From Streptomyces sp. NBC_01210 (GTDB lineage: Bacteria > Actinomycetota > Actinomycetes > Streptomycetales > Streptomycetaceae): a stretch of 64,000 bases of DNA. Within the stretch, counting starts at the first letter, position 1. Each line of letters begins with the position of its first letter. Positions 51,706 through 60,817 of the stretch are shown piece by piece. The stretch lies in the NCBI RefSeq assembly GCF_036010325.1, contig NZ_CP108549.1:5890001-5954000 (forward strand). The letters are read 5' to 3'. A program made the translations under genes and the position numbers. The notes below the pieces were generated by a model that was given only the letters and a program-made list of their open reading frames with translations, did not search any database and was not told the DNA's origin.

Positions 51706-52335
51706 ATGGCAGCACACCTCCAGGGTTCCCTCTTCGACCAGACCGACGAGATCCGACTCGGTCAGCTGAAGGACGTACGGCGGACCGTGCTCGGGGACGG
51801 GGCGTGGATCGATGTCCTGCCGGGCTGGCTCGGCGGGGCGGACGCGCTGTTCGAGGAGCTGGCGTCCGGTGTGCCGTGGCGGGCCGAGCGGCGCCAGATG
51901 TACGAGCAGGTGGTGGCGGTGCCCCGGCTGCTCGCCTACTACCGGGAGGGCGACGCGCTGCCGCACCCCGTCCTGGACGAGGCCCGCGCCGCCCTCTCCG
52001 CCCATTACGCCGGCGAGCTCGGCGAGCCGTTCGTCACCGCCGGACTCTGCTACTACCGCGACGGCCGGGACAGCGTGGCCTGGCACGGCGACACGGCCGG
52101 GCGGGCGTCCCGGGAGGACACCATGGTCGCCATCGTGTCCGTCGGTGCCCCGCGCGATCTGGTGCTGCGGCCCAGGAGCGGCGGCCGGCTCCCGGTGCGC
52201 AGGCCGCTCGGGCACGGCGACCTCATCGTGATGGGCGGCTCCTGCCAGCGGACCTGGGAGCATGCCGTGCCGAAGACGGCGCGATCGGTGGGGCCTCGCA
52301 TCAGCATCCAGTTCAGGACGCAGGGCGTGCGCTAG
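51706..52335 (+). CDS. alkB: AlkB-type 2-oxoglutarate/Fe(II) dioxygenase
   Basis: The 209-residue protein has the AlkB core: the iron motif HxD in VAWHGD (residues 125-128), the third iron His in TWEHAVPK near 186, and the 2-oxoglutarate-binding Arg in GPRISIQFR near 198-204. The N-terminal nucleotide-recognition lid (RRQMYEQVVAVPRL) and YYRDGRDS are present. It demethylates alkylated bases in DNA or RNA. Promoter bases GTTCGTATGTTCGAA at 51671-51685 are reminiscent of, but not a clean, LexA box. Confidence 0.9.
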   Translation: MAAHLQGSLFDQTDEIRLGQLKDVRRTVLGDGAWIDVLPGWLGGADALFEELASGVPWRAERRQMYEQVVAVPRLLAYYREGDALPHPVLDEARAALSAHYAGELGEPFVTAGLCYYRDGRDSVAWHGDTAGRASREDTMVAIVSVGAPRDLVLRPRSGGRLPVRRPLGHGDLIVMGGSCQRTWEHAVPKTARSVGPRISIQFRTQGVR

Positions 52336-53960
52336 ACGGCCTGCCGGGCGGGTCGGTGGTCCGTCCGGCGGACCGAGCGGCCGGCCAGCACGTCCGTACG
52401 GCGCCCGTCCTCGATCACGAACCTGCCGTTGATCAGCACATGCGGGATACCGACCGGCAGCGTACGCGGGGACTCGAAGGTCGAGCCCGCCGCGACCGTG
52501 TCCGGGTCGAAGAGGACCAGGTCCGCGCGGTATCCCTCGCGGACCAGGCCGCGGTCCGGCAGGCGCAGGCGGGCCGCCGGGCGGGAGGTGAGGTGGGCCA
52601 CCGTCTCCTCCAGGCTGAGGATGCCCAACTCCCTTGCGTACCGGCCCAGATAGTGCGGGAACGTGCCGTACGCGCGCGGGTGCGGTTTGTCGCCCTGGAG
52701 GATGCCGTCGCTGCCGCCCGTGTGGACCCGGTGCCGCATGATCTCCCGGACGTTCTCCTCGTGGCCGACGTGCTGGAGGATCGTCGAGCCGAGCCGGTCG
52801 TCGATGAGCAGCCGCCGGGCGTTGATCCACGGGGCCTCGCCGCGCTGGGCCGCCGACTGCGCGACCGTCTTGCCGACGCAGCTCGCGAGCCCGGGGTCGC
52901 TCACGCCCGAGATCTCGATGGTGTCCCACTCGATGGGTACGCCGTGGCAGCCGTCCGCGCCGATCTCCTCCATGTGGTGGCGGATCTTCTCGGCGGTGGC
53001 GTCGTCGCGCAGGCGCGCCAGGATCGCGTCGGGGCCGCCCTCGCTCGCCCAGCTCGGCAGCATCGCGACGAGCGTGGTGCAGCCGGGGGTGTACGGGTAG
53101 GTGTCCAGGCTGATGTCCGCGCCGGCGGCCAGCGCGTCGTCCAGCAGCGCGAGCAGATCGGGAGCCCTGCCCTTGTTCACGCCGAAGTTCATGGTGGCGT
53201 GCGCGAGATGGAGGGCGCAGCCGGCGTCGCGGGTGAGGGAGACCATCTCCTCGTACGCCTGGAGAGCCCCGGCGCCGTACGAGCGGTGGTGCGGGCAGTA
53301 GTAGCCGTCGTAGCGCGCCACCACCCGGCAGAGTTCGGTGAGTTCGGCGTTGCCCGCGTACATGCCCGGCGTGTAGGTGAGGCCGGACGACATGCCGACC
53401 GCGCCCTGTTCGAGGCCTTCGGCGACGAGCTGCTTCATCCGGGCGAGCTCGGCGGGGGTCGCGGGGCGGTCGTCCCAGCCCACCGCGTACATCCGGACCG
53501 TGCCCTGCGGGATGAGGTACGCGGCGTTGACGGCGATGCCCTGCCGGTCGAGCCGGTCGAGGTACTCGCCGACCGTACGCCAGTCGAAGTCGACGGTTGT
53601 GTCCCCGGGTGCACCGCCGTTCCAGCCGGTGATCGCCTTGCGGACCTCGGCGAGGGTCGGGTCGTCGACCGGTGCGTACGACAGGCCGTCCTGGCCGAGC
53701 ACTTCGAGGGTGACGCCCTGTGCGGCCTTGGCCTCGTGCGCGGGGTCGCGGAGCAGCGCGAGATCGCTGTGCGCGTGCATGTCGATGAAGCCGGGGGACA
53801 GGGCGAGGCCGTGCGCGTCCAGGAGGCGGGTCCCGGACAGGGCGGGGTCGCCCGCACGGCGTACGGCGGCGATGCGGCCGTCGTCCAGGCCGACATCGGC
53901 GCGGTACGAGGGTCCGCCGGTGCCGTCGATGACGCGTACGTCGCGGATGACGAGGTCCAT
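52332..53960 (-). CDS. N-acyl-D-amino-acid deacylase family amidohydrolase
   Basis: The 542-residue protein starts at ATG 53960 with GAGGGG upstream. It shows the amidohydrolase metal motif HAHSD (H62, H64) after LALSPGFIDM, the central LSYAPVDDP region, GMSSGLTYTPGMYAGNAEL and HHRSYG, HLAHATMNFG, and a C-terminal GGSDGILQGDKPHPRAYGTF with the catalytic Asp. This family removes N-acyl groups from D-amino acids or deaminates related compounds. It shares an operon with the D-serine-deaminase-like gene upstream. Confidence 0.9.
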   Translation of the reverse strand: MDLVIRDVRVIDGTGGPSYRADVGLDDGRIAAVRRAGDPALSGTRLLDAHGLALSPGFIDMHAHSDLALLRDPAHEAKAAQGVTLEVLGQDGLSYAPVDDPTLAEVRKAITGWNGGAPGDTTVDFDWRTVGEYLDRLDRQGIAVNAAYLIPQGTVRMYAVGWDDRPATPAELARMKQLVAEGLEQGAVGMSSGLTYTPGMYAGNAELTELCRVVARYDGYYCPHHRSYGAGALQAYEEMVSLTRDAGCALHLAHATMNFGVNKGRAPDLLALLDDALAAGADISLDTYPYTPGCTTLVAMLPSWASEGGPDAILARLRDDATAEKIRHHMEEIGADGCHGVPIEWDTIEISGVSDPGLASCVGKTVAQSAAQRGEAPWINARRLLIDDRLGSTILQHVGHEENVREIMRHRVHTGGSDGILQGDKPHPRAYGTFPHYLGRYARELGILSLEETVAHLTSRPAARLRLPDRGLVREGYRADLVLFDPDTVAAGSTFESPRTLPVGIPHVLINGRFVIEDGRRTDVLAGRSVRRTDHRPARQAV

Positions 53961-53971
53961 GGTCCGGCCCC

Positions 53972-55285
53972 TCAGAAGAACGTGCGGATGTAGTCGGTGA
54001 CCGTGCCGTCCGCCTCGACCAGCGGGATCAGCTGCCATTTGTCGAAGCTCGTGCACGGGTGGGACAGGCCCATGCCGACCCAGTCGCCGACCTCGAGCCC
54101 GGCCTCCGGAGTCGCGCGGACCCAGCCGTGCTGGTCGGACAGTCCGCTGACCGTGATGCCGTGCGCCGGGCGGATCTCGCCGGTGCGGCCGTCGCGGACG
54201 ACCTGGGCCTCGGGGAGGTCGAGGTCGTATGCCGCGTCACGCTTGCCCGCGTTGACGAAGGCCTGGTCGGGGGTGGGGCGGGAGACGACCTGCGCCCAGA
54301 GGCGGAAGGCGGGCTGGAGGGCGCCCTCCTGCGGGATGCGGTTGAAGGGGGTGAGGTGGCGGTAGTGGCCGTCGTCGTGCGAGACGTACGCGCCGGAACG
54401 CAGCAACTTCAGTACGGGGAGGGAGAGTTCGGGGATCTCGGCGAAGACGTCCGCGACCGCGTCGAACCAGGCGCTGCCGCCCGCGCTGACGACGATCTCC
54501 TCGGTGGCGGCGAAGCGGCCGGCCTTGTCGAAGTCGGCGGCGAGTGCGGTGAGGCGGCGCACCCAGGCGCGGACGCGGTCGCCGTCGGCCTGCGGTACCT
54601 CGCCCTCGTAACCCGCGACGCCGACGAGGCGGAGGGTTGCGGCGGCGGCCACCGCGTCGGCGACGGCTGCGCAGTCGGCTTCCGTACGTGCTCCGGTCCG
54701 GGCACCTTCGCCGGCGCCGAGTTCGACGACGACGTCGAGAGGGCGGGAGGCGCCGGCGTCGCCGAGGGCCGCGTCCATCAGCTCGACTCCGCGTACGGAG
54801 TCGACGTAACAGATGAAGCGGAAGCCGGGGTCGGTGTCCAGCTCGTGCGCGAGCCAGCGCAGTGCGGCCGGGTCGACGACCTCGTTGGCGAGGAAGATGC
54901 GCTGGATCCCGTAGGCGCGGTAGACGCGGGCCTGGTGCGGGACGGCGGCGGTGATGCCCCAGGCGCCGTGCTCCAGTTGGCGGGCGAAGAGCTGCGGCGA
55001 CATGGAGGTCTTGCCGTGCGGGGCGAAGACGAGGCCGTGGCGCTCGGAGTACGTCTCGAGGAGGGCGAGGTTGTGCTCGACGGACTCGGCGGAGAGGGCG
55101 AGCACGGGGGTGGTGAAGCCGCCGGTGAAGAGGTTGCGGCGCTCGGCCGCCAGGGCGCCGACGGTCAGGCCCGCGGCTTCGGCGTCCGGGGGGAGGGCCT
55201 TGAAGCGGTGGTCGACCGGTTCGTCGGCGAGCCGGTCGAGTCGTCCGGCGGCGGTGTCGGCGTTGTCGGTGGCGTCGGCAGCCAT
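53972..55285 (-). CDS. D-serine deaminase-like PLP enzyme (alanine racemase fold type III)
   Basis: The 437-residue protein starts at ATG 55285 with GAGGAGG seven bases upstream. The PLP Lys is residue 92 in FAPHGKTSMSPQLF. The C-terminal zinc site shows as LSHPCTSFDKW (HPC). These features mark the D-serine dehydratase/D-threonine aldolase group. The family also includes D-glucosaminate dehydratase-type enzymes, which is relevant here. It lies 11 bases upstream of the deacylase gene, so they form one operon, divergent from the sugar-acid kinase operon. Confidence 0.88.
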   Translation of the reverse strand: MAADATDNADTAAGRLDRLADEPVDHRFKALPPDAEAAGLTVGALAAERRNLFTGGFTTPVLALSAESVEHNLALLETYSERHGLVFAPHGKTSMSPQLFARQLEHGAWGITAAVPHQARVYRAYGIQRIFLANEVVDPAALRWLAHELDTDPGFRFICYVDSVRGVELMDAALGDAGASRPLDVVVELGAGEGARTGARTEADCAAVADAVAAAATLRLVGVAGYEGEVPQADGDRVRAWVRRLTALAADFDKAGRFAATEEIVVSAGGSAWFDAVADVFAEIPELSLPVLKLLRSGAYVSHDDGHYRHLTPFNRIPQEGALQPAFRLWAQVVSRPTPDQAFVNAGKRDAAYDLDLPEAQVVRDGRTGEIRPAHGITVSGLSDQHGWVRATPEAGLEVGDWVGMGLSHPCTSFDKWQLIPLVEADGTVTDYIRTFF

Positions 55286-55330
55286 GGGGCCTCCTCGGGA
55301 GATTGCCGTACGGTACGTGCATTCTGTCGC

Positions 55331-55347
55331 GTTGCATTCTCTGCAAC
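55331..55347. promoter_or_regulatory. candidate IclR operator in the divergent promoter region
   Basis: GTTGCA-TTCTC-TGCAAC is a perfect 6-bp inverted repeat with a five-base spacer, in the 156-base gap between the two divergent operons. A further TTGCG half-site follows. IclR-family operators often have this type of TTGCA/TGCAA symmetry. The IclR gene lies in the right-hand operon. Confidence 0.6.
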
Positions 55348-55441
55348 ACCCATTGCGCACTTCGCTTACCGCTGTCTAACATCCGAGCCACGCCGGGTCA
55401 ATGGAGTCTCCGGCGACCACCAGCGAGGAGCTTGAGCGACT

Positions 55442-56593
55442 GTGACCGCGACCGTGCCAGGACCCGTCGACGTCGTCTGTCTTGGCGAGTCCATGGTCAC
55501 GTTCCTGCCCACGCGGCAGGGGCGCCTCGCCGATGTGCCGTCATTCGTACGTGGCATCGGCGGAGCCGAGTCCAACGTGGCGTGCAGTCTGGCGGCGTCC
55601 GGGCACAGCGCGAAGTGGGTCGGGCGGGTCGGCGCGGACGGCTTCGGTGAGCACCTGGTCGCGGCGATCGCGTCGTACGGCGTCGACACGTCGGCGGTGC
55701 AGCGCGATCCGCAGCGGCCGACGGGGATCTACTTCCGTACGGCCGGCGACCGCGCGGCCGATGCGCATGAGGTCCTCTACTACAGGGCGGGATCCGCGGC
55801 GTCGGCGATGTCGCCGTCGACGGTCCGGGACGAGGACGTGTGGTCGGGGCGGATCCTGCACCTGTCCGGGATCACGGCGGCACTGTCGGCGGACTGCCTC
55901 GCCCTGATACGCGAGCTGACGACGCGTAGGCCGGGCCGCGCGCTTGTCTCGTTCGACGTGAACTACCGCGTGAACCTGTGGCGCGAAGCCGAGGACCCGC
56001 TGGTGCTCCTGGATCTGGCGCGGGGTGCGGACATCGTGTTCGTCGGCGAGGACGAGGCGGAGGCGGCGTGGGGCCTGCGCGGCGCGCCGGCGGTCCGCGC
56101 GGCGCTGCCGGAGCCGGAGGTGCTGATCGTGAAGCAGGGTGCGCAGGGGGCGACGGCGTATGTACGGGACGCGGAGCCCGTCCTCTCCCCGCCCCTGCCC
56201 GAACCGGGGGCTCCGTCCCAGCACTCCCGCGCCTCAAACGCCGGCGAGGCCGATGTTCCAGCCCGTCCGGTAGCCCCGCGTGGCGAACCCGCCCCCGACA
56301 CCGTCACCCACGCACCCGCGCCCCGCGTCGATGTCGTTGCCCACGTCGGCGCCGGCGACGCCTTCGCCGCCGGATTTCTCTCCGCCACCCTCCGCGGGCT
56401 CCCCGCCCACCACCGGCTGCGGCACGGGCATCTCATGGCCGCAGCCACGCTCACCGCCGACGCGGATCTCGCCATGCCGCCCACGCGGGCGTATGCCGAC
56501 CGGCTGGTCGCACTCGACGCCCGCGGCTGGGAGACACTGCACCTCGGCCCCGGCTGGACCGCAGCCGTGGATGAGGAGGTAGCTACGCCATGA
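55442..56593 (+). CDS. PfkB-family sugar kinase (2-keto-3-deoxygluconate kinase-like), with a repeat insertion
   Basis: The 383-residue ribokinase-fold protein starts at GTG 55442. It begins VDVVCLGESMVTFLPTRQGR and has the first PfkB signature (GGAESNVACSLAASGHSAKW) and the second in DVVAHVGAGDAFAAGFLSAT, with the catalytic Asp in GAGD. The family match and context suggest 2-keto-3-deoxygluconate kinase. Residues about 245-290 (PPLPEPGAPSQHSRASNAGE) have no counterpart in normal members and are encoded by an inverted copy of the dispersed palindromic repeat (56199-56270). It overlaps the IclR gene by ATGA. Confidence 0.85.
   Translation: MTATVPGPVDVVCLGESMVTFLPTRQGRLADVPSFVRGIGGAESNVACSLAASGHSAKWVGRVGADGFGEHLVAAIASYGVDTSAVQRDPQRPTGIYFRTAGDRAADAHEVLYYRAGSAASAMSPSTVRDEDVWSGRILHLSGITAALSADCLALIRELTTRRPGRALVSFDVNYRVNLWREAEDPLVLLDLARGADIVFVGEDEAEAAWGLRGAPAVRAALPEPEVLIVKQGAQGATAYVRDAEPVLSPPLPEPGAPSQHSRASNAGEADVPARPVAPRGEPAPDTVTHAPAPRVDVVAHVGAGDAFAAGFLSATLRGLPAHHRLRHGHLMAAATLTADADLAMPPTRAYADRLVALDARGWETLHLGPGWTAAVDEEVATP
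56199..56270 (-). repeat. dispersed palindromic repeat inside a coding sequence (copy 5, inverted)
   Basis: Read on the minus strand: CCGGACGGGCTGGAACATCG, then GCCTCGCCGGCGTTTGAGGC, then GCGGGAGTGCTGGGACGGAG and CCCCCGG. This matches the family seen at 21911-21996 and 30025-30095. It interrupts the PfkB kinase but keeps the frame open. Confidence 0.85.
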
Positions 56594-57369
56594 GCCAGAC
56601 CGTCGATCGCGCCCTGAGCATCCTGCCGCTGCTCGCGCAGGGACCCGCCGACCTCGGACAGGTCGCCGACCGGCTCGGCGTGCACAAGTCCACCGCCCTG
56701 CGCCTGCTCCGTACGCTCCACGAGCACGGACTCGTCTACCGCCAGCAGGACCAGCGCTACCGTCTCGGCGCCCGCCTCTTCGCGCTCGCCCAGGAAGCCG
56801 TCGAGAACCTTGATGTACGGGAGATCGCCCACCCCCATCTCGTACAGCTCAACGAGCAGTGCGGGCACACCGTCCACCTCGCCGTGTACGAGGAGAGCGA
56901 GGTCCTCTACATCGACAAGGTCGAGAGCCGCTATCCCGTCCGGATGTACTCCCGGATCGGCAAGCCCGTCGCCATCACCGTCGCAGCGGTGGCGAAACTT
57001 CTGCTCGCCGACCTCCCCGAGGCCGAGCGGCGCGCTCTCGCCGAGAAGCTCGAGTACCCCATGTACACATCCCGTTCGATCCCGAACCCCGCCGCGTTCC
57101 TCAAGGAGCTCGCCGTCGTCCGCGAACAGGGATGGGCCACCGACCTCGGCGGCCACGAGGAGTCCATCAACTGCATCGGCGCCCCCATCCGCGGGGCGGA
57201 CGGCCGGGTCGTCGCCGCCATGTCGGTCTCCGCGCCGAATGTCGTCGTCACCGCGGAGGAACTCCTCACCCTTCTCCCTCTGTTGCGCCGCACCGCCGAC
57301 GCCATCAGCCGGGAGTACTCCGGTGCTGTACCTGATTCCCAAGCCGTCCCACCCAAGGAAGCTCCATGA
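56590..57369 (+). CDS. IclR family transcriptional regulator
   Basis: The 259-residue protein has an N-terminal winged helix (SILPLLAQGPADLGQVADRL; HKSTALRLLRTLHEHGLV) and a C-terminal IclR effector domain (GHTVHLAVYEESEVLYIDKV; SINCIGAPIRGADGRVVAAM). IclR proteins usually respond to carboxylates or sugar acids. It sits between kinase and RidA genes with ATGA overlaps, so it probably controls this operon and the divergent one through the 55331-55347 site. Confidence 0.92.
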   Translation: MSQTVDRALSILPLLAQGPADLGQVADRLGVHKSTALRLLRTLHEHGLVYRQQDQRYRLGARLFALAQEAVENLDVREIAHPHLVQLNEQCGHTVHLAVYEESEVLYIDKVESRYPVRMYSRIGKPVAITVAAVAKLLLADLPEAERRALAEKLEYPMYTSRSIPNPAAFLKELAVVREQGWATDLGGHEESINCIGAPIRGADGRVVAAMSVSAPNVVVTAEELLTLLPLLRRTADAISREYSGAVPDSQAVPPKEAP

Positions 57370-57776
57370 GCGAGAAGATCGCGATCACCCCCGCCACCCA
57401 CACCGCACCGCCCGCGAAGTTCTCCCACGGCGTCCGCAAGGGCAACATCCTCCAGGTCGCGGGCCAGGTCGGCTTCCTGCCCGCCGTAGCAGGACAGCCT
57501 CCGACGCCCGCCGGCCCGACCCTGCGCGAGCAGACCCTCCAGACCCTCGCCAACGTCAAGGCCGTGCTCGAAGAGGGCGGCGCGAGCTGGGACGACGTGA
57601 TGATGACCCGCATCTACCTCACGGACGTGGCCCACTTCGCCGAGATGAACGAGATCTACAACGCGTACTTCGAGGAGCAGGGACTCAAGGAGGCCGCCTC
57701 CGCCCGTACGACCGTGTACGTCGGCCTGCCCAAGGGCCTGCTCATCGAGATCGACGCCCTGGCAGTCCTCGGCTGA
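57366..57776 (+). CDS. RidA family reactive intermediate deaminase
   Basis: The 136-residue protein overlaps IclR by ATGA. It has the RidA/YjgF fold: FSHGVRKGNILQVAGQVGFL at the start, QTLQTLANVKAVLEEGGASW, DDVMMTRIYLTDVAHFAEMN, and a C-terminal ASARTTVYVGLPKGLLIEID carrying the conserved Arg and Glu/Asp. RidA hydrolyses enamine/imine products of PLP-dependent lyases, so it fits alongside the D-serine-deaminase-like enzyme. Confidence 0.9.
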   Translation: MSEKIAITPATHTAPPAKFSHGVRKGNILQVAGQVGFLPAVAGQPPTPAGPTLREQTLQTLANVKAVLEEGGASWDDVMMTRIYLTDVAHFAEMNEIYNAYFEEQGLKEAASARTTVYVGLPKGLLIEIDALAVLG

Positions 57777-57887
57777 CCTGCGGCTGATCCTGCACCACCC
57801 CGCTCTTCACGGCGCGGCGCTCTCCCCCCGGGCGCCGCGCCGTGATCCCCCACACCCAAAATCCCCCGAACAACGAGGTCCCCCGCC

Positions 57888-59360
57888 ATGCTGCTCGCCG
57901 CTGACGCGCCACCGGAGACCCCACCCCACACGGGCGGTCTGCTCCTGCTCATCGACGGCACCGCCGGTCTGCTGACCGTCGCCGCCCTCGGCATCGCGCT
58001 CCTTCTCCTCCTGATCATCAAGGTCAGGCTGCAGCCGTTCGTCGCGCTCCTCGCCGTCTCCATAGCCGTCGGCCTGGCCGCCGGCCTCTCCGTCACCGAA
58101 CTCTTCGGCACCGTCCAGAAGTCCGCCGCCGTCTCGGTCATCGAGTCCGGCATGGGCGGCATCCTCGGACACGTCGCGATCATCATCGGTCTCGGCACCA
58201 TGCTCGGCGCGATTCTCGAAGTGTCGGGCGGCGCCGAGGTGTTGAGCTCGCGCCTGCTGAACCTCTTCGGCGAGAAGCGCGCCCCTCTCGCCATGGGCCT
58301 CACCGGCCTGATCTTCGGAATCCCGGTCTTCTTCGACGTCGGCATCTTCGTCCTCGCGCCGATCGTGTACGCCGCCGCGAAGCGCTCCGGCAAGTCGATC
58401 ATTCTCTACGCGATGCCGCTGCTGGCCGGTCTGTCGATGACCCACGCCTTCCTGCCGCCGCACCCCGGCCCGGTCGCCGCCGCCGGCCTGCTCCATGTCT
58501 CACTGGGCTGGGTCATCCTGATGGGCATTGTCGTCGGCCTCCCGGCGGTCCTCGCCGCCTGGGGCTACGCCGCCTGGATCGGCAAGCGCCTGTTCGTCGA
58601 GGTCCCGCAGGACATGCTGGAGGCCGCGGAGGAAGCCAAGGCCGCCGTGCGCGCGGAGCAGACCGCCGCGGGCCGCGCCCCGCAGGAGCGCCCGGTCGGC
58701 CTCGGCACGGTCCTGGCCATCATTGGTACGCCGCTGCTCCTGATCCTCGCCGCGACGTTCTCCTCCATAGCACTGGACCCCTCCACGCTGCGCTCGGTCA
58801 TCGAGTTCTTCGGCCACCCCTTCGTCGCCCTGACGATCGCGCTGCTGCTGGCGTACTACCTGCTGGGCCTGAGGCGCGGCTGGTCCCGCAAGTCCCTGGA
58901 GTCCGTGTCGACTTCGTCGCTGAAGCCGGTCGGCAACATCCTGCTCGTCGTCGGTGCGGGCGGCGTCTTCGGAGCCGTACTGAAGGCGAGCGGTGTCGCG
59001 CAGGCGCTCTCCGACACCTTCAACGGCATCGGGCTGCCGGTCATCGTCCTCGCCTATCTGATCTCGCTGGTGCTGCGTGTGGCGCAGGGCTCGGCGACGG
59101 TCGCGATCGTCACCACGGCCGGCATCGTGCTGCCGCTGGTCGAGAACGGCGACCACTCACAGGCCTTCCTGGCGCTGGTCATCATGGCGATCTCGGCCGG
59201 TTCGATCTTCGCCTCGCATGTCAACGACGGCGGATTCTGGATCGTCTCGAAGTACTTCGGCATCACCGAGCGCGACACGCTCAAGTCGTGGACGGTGCTG
59301 GAGTCGGTGCTGTCGCTCGCCGGCTTCGCGATGGCGGCGGCGCTGAGTCTGGTCGTCTGA
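57888..59360 (+). CDS. GntP family gluconate:H+ symporter
   Basis: The 490-residue protein has about 13 membrane helices. GntP features are LRLQPFVALLAVSIAVGLAA-type helix 1-2 (here VRLQPFVALLAVSIAVGLAA), ESGMGGILGHVAIIIGLGTM, FGIPVFFDVGIFVLAPIVYA, and HAFLPPHPGPVAAAGLLHVS. These occur in gluconate and related sugar-acid importers. It ends the kinase-IclR-RidA-permease operon, 111 bases after RidA. A strong hairpin follows. Confidence 0.92.
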   Translation: MLLAADAPPETPPHTGGLLLLIDGTAGLLTVAALGIALLLLLIIKVRLQPFVALLAVSIAVGLAAGLSVTELFGTVQKSAAVSVIESGMGGILGHVAIIIGLGTMLGAILEVSGGAEVLSSRLLNLFGEKRAPLAMGLTGLIFGIPVFFDVGIFVLAPIVYAAAKRSGKSIILYAMPLLAGLSMTHAFLPPHPGPVAAAGLLHVSLGWVILMGIVVGLPAVLAAWGYAAWIGKRLFVEVPQDMLEAAEEAKAAVRAEQTAAGRAPQERPVGLGTVLAIIGTPLLLILAATFSSIALDPSTLRSVIEFFGHPFVALTIALLLAYYLLGLRRGWSRKSLESVSTSSLKPVGNILLVVGAGGVFGAVLKASGVAQALSDTFNGIGLPVIVLAYLISLVLRVAQGSATVAIVTTAGIVLPLVENGDHSQAFLALVIMAISAGSIFASHVNDGGFWIVSKYFGITERDTLKSWTVLESVLSLAGFAMAAALSLVV

Positions 59361-59377
59361 CCGTACGGAAGTGAGCA

Positions 59378-59412
59378 GGGTGCCCCGGGACTTCCTCCGT
59401 CCCGGGGCACCC
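59378..59412. terminator. bidirectional terminator between permease and carboxypeptidase genes
   Basis: GGGTGCCCCGGGA and TCCCGGGGCACCC form a perfect 13-bp stem across CTTCCTCCG. Confidence 0.88.
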
Positions 59413-59443
59413 TGATGCGCAGGCCTTCAGATCCGCGGATCCG

Positions 59444-60817
59444 TCAGCTCTTGCAGTACTGCTGTTCCTTGCCGATCGAGCGGTACATGCAGTCCGAGTT
59501 CTCCAGCAGCTGGAGCACCGCGTCCCGGTTGCGGTTCGTCTCCCGCTCGATCACCTCGTCGGGCGGGTAGAAGCCGCCACCGCCGAAGCCCGTCGGGTAC
59601 ATCTCGAAGGTGTACGCGAAGATCTTCTGGTTGCCCCACAGCCAGTCGTCGATCGAACCGTCCGTGATGTAGAGGTCGCTCGACTGCTCCGGGGTGTAGC
59701 CGTTGCTCGCGGCCATCTTCCTGCCCACCGTGGCGAAGGCGTCCCGGTCGTCCTGGGTCAGCCCCGGGGCGGTGTCGGCGTTGGTCCAGCCGAACGGCCA
59801 GAGCACCAGCTCGCTGTACGTGTGGAAGTCGATGGCCGTCTTGATCTGCTGCTTGCCGCCGACGACCCGGCTGCGGGCGAAGTCGGCGACCACCTTGACC
59901 TCGGGCGCGGACTCGGCCCTCGCGCCGCGGTAGGTCTCGCCTCCGGCGGAGCCGGAAGAGCCGCCGCAGCAGCCCCACTTGTAGTCCCAGTTGCGGTTGG
60001 TGTCCGTACCGACCGACGAAGAACCGGAGTTGGGCTGCCGGTTCTTGCGCCAGCTGCGGTAGGAGCCGGTGGCGATGTCGTACTCGCCGCCGTCCGGGTT
60101 GACGTCGGGGATGATCCAGATCTCGCGGCCGTTCACGGCGTTGGTGATCCGGGAGTCGGTGCCGTAGCCCGCGCCGAGCTCGCGCAGCAGATACAGCGCC
60201 ATCTCGACGGTGAGGTGCTCGCGCGCGTGCTGGTGGTGGGTGAAGAGCACCTCGGGCTCGTTCTCGTCCGTCGCGACGTTGTCGCTGACCTTGACGGCGA
60301 TGATGTCCCGGCCCTGGTAGCTCTTGCCGATGACGCGCTTGCTCATGATGCCCGGGTACTTGGCGATCCGCTGATCGATCTCGGCGGTCGCCTCGGCGTA
60401 GTTGTGATAGCGCGAGTCGGCCGACGGGAAGTCGAACGGCTGGACAGCCACGCCGCTCCTGGTTCTGGCCGGGGGAGCGGACAGAGCGACGAGCTTGTAT
60501 CCGAGTGCGCGAAGCCGCTTCGCCTCGGTTGAGGTGGCGCTGACGACGAGGGAGTGCGCGTCGGCCTCGTCGACCGAGACGCCGGTGGCGGCGATGGCGG
60601 TACGGGCGGCGACGGTGGACGGGCCCTGGATCTCGTACTGGAGGATCTGCTCCTCCCCGGCCGCGGCCGGGGAGGTCGCGTCGGGGGTGGCGGCTTTCGT
60701 GGGCGAGGCGTTGGCGGTGAACGGTGCGGCTACTGCGAGCGCCAGCAGGGCCGCGAGGGTGGCGGTCTTCCTGCCGCTCAGCTTTCCGTTGCCGCCGCCG
60801 CGTGGGCGAAGTCGCAT
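59444..60817 (-). CDS. secreted zinc carboxypeptidase (M14 family)
   Basis: The 457-residue protein has a signal peptide ([23 protein letters not shown]) and a propeptide region, then the M14 catalytic domain: zinc motif [16 protein letters not shown] (HxRE), the [14 protein letters not shown] and [12 protein letters not shown] blocks with the substrate Asn-Arg, the third zinc His in [17 protein letters not shown], and the catalytic Glu in [10 protein letters not shown]. It removes C-terminal residues from peptides, carboxypeptidase T/SG type. It is convergent with the permease and ends KEQQYCKS. Confidence 0.92.
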   Translation of the reverse strand: MRLRPRGGGNGKLSGRKTATLAALLALAVAAPFTANASPTKAATPDATSPAAAGEEQILQYEIQGPSTVAARTAIAATGVSVDEADAHSLVVSATSTEAKRLRALGYKLVALSAPPARTRSGVAVQPFDFPSADSRYHNYAEATAEIDQRIAKYPGIMSKRVIGKSYQGRDIIAVKVSDNVATDENEPEVLFTHHQHAREHLTVEMALYLLRELGAGYGTDSRITNAVNGREIWIIPDVNPDGGEYDIATGSYRSWRKNRQPNSGSSSVGTDTNRNWDYKWGCCGGSSGSAGGETYRGARAESAPEVKVVADFARSRVVGGKQQIKTAIDFHTYSELVLWPFGWTNADTAPGLTQDDRDAFATVGRKMAASNGYTPEQSSDLYITDGSIDDWLWGNQKIFAYTFEMYPTGFGGGGFYPPDEVIERETNRNRDAVLQLLENSDCMYRSIGKEQQYCKS

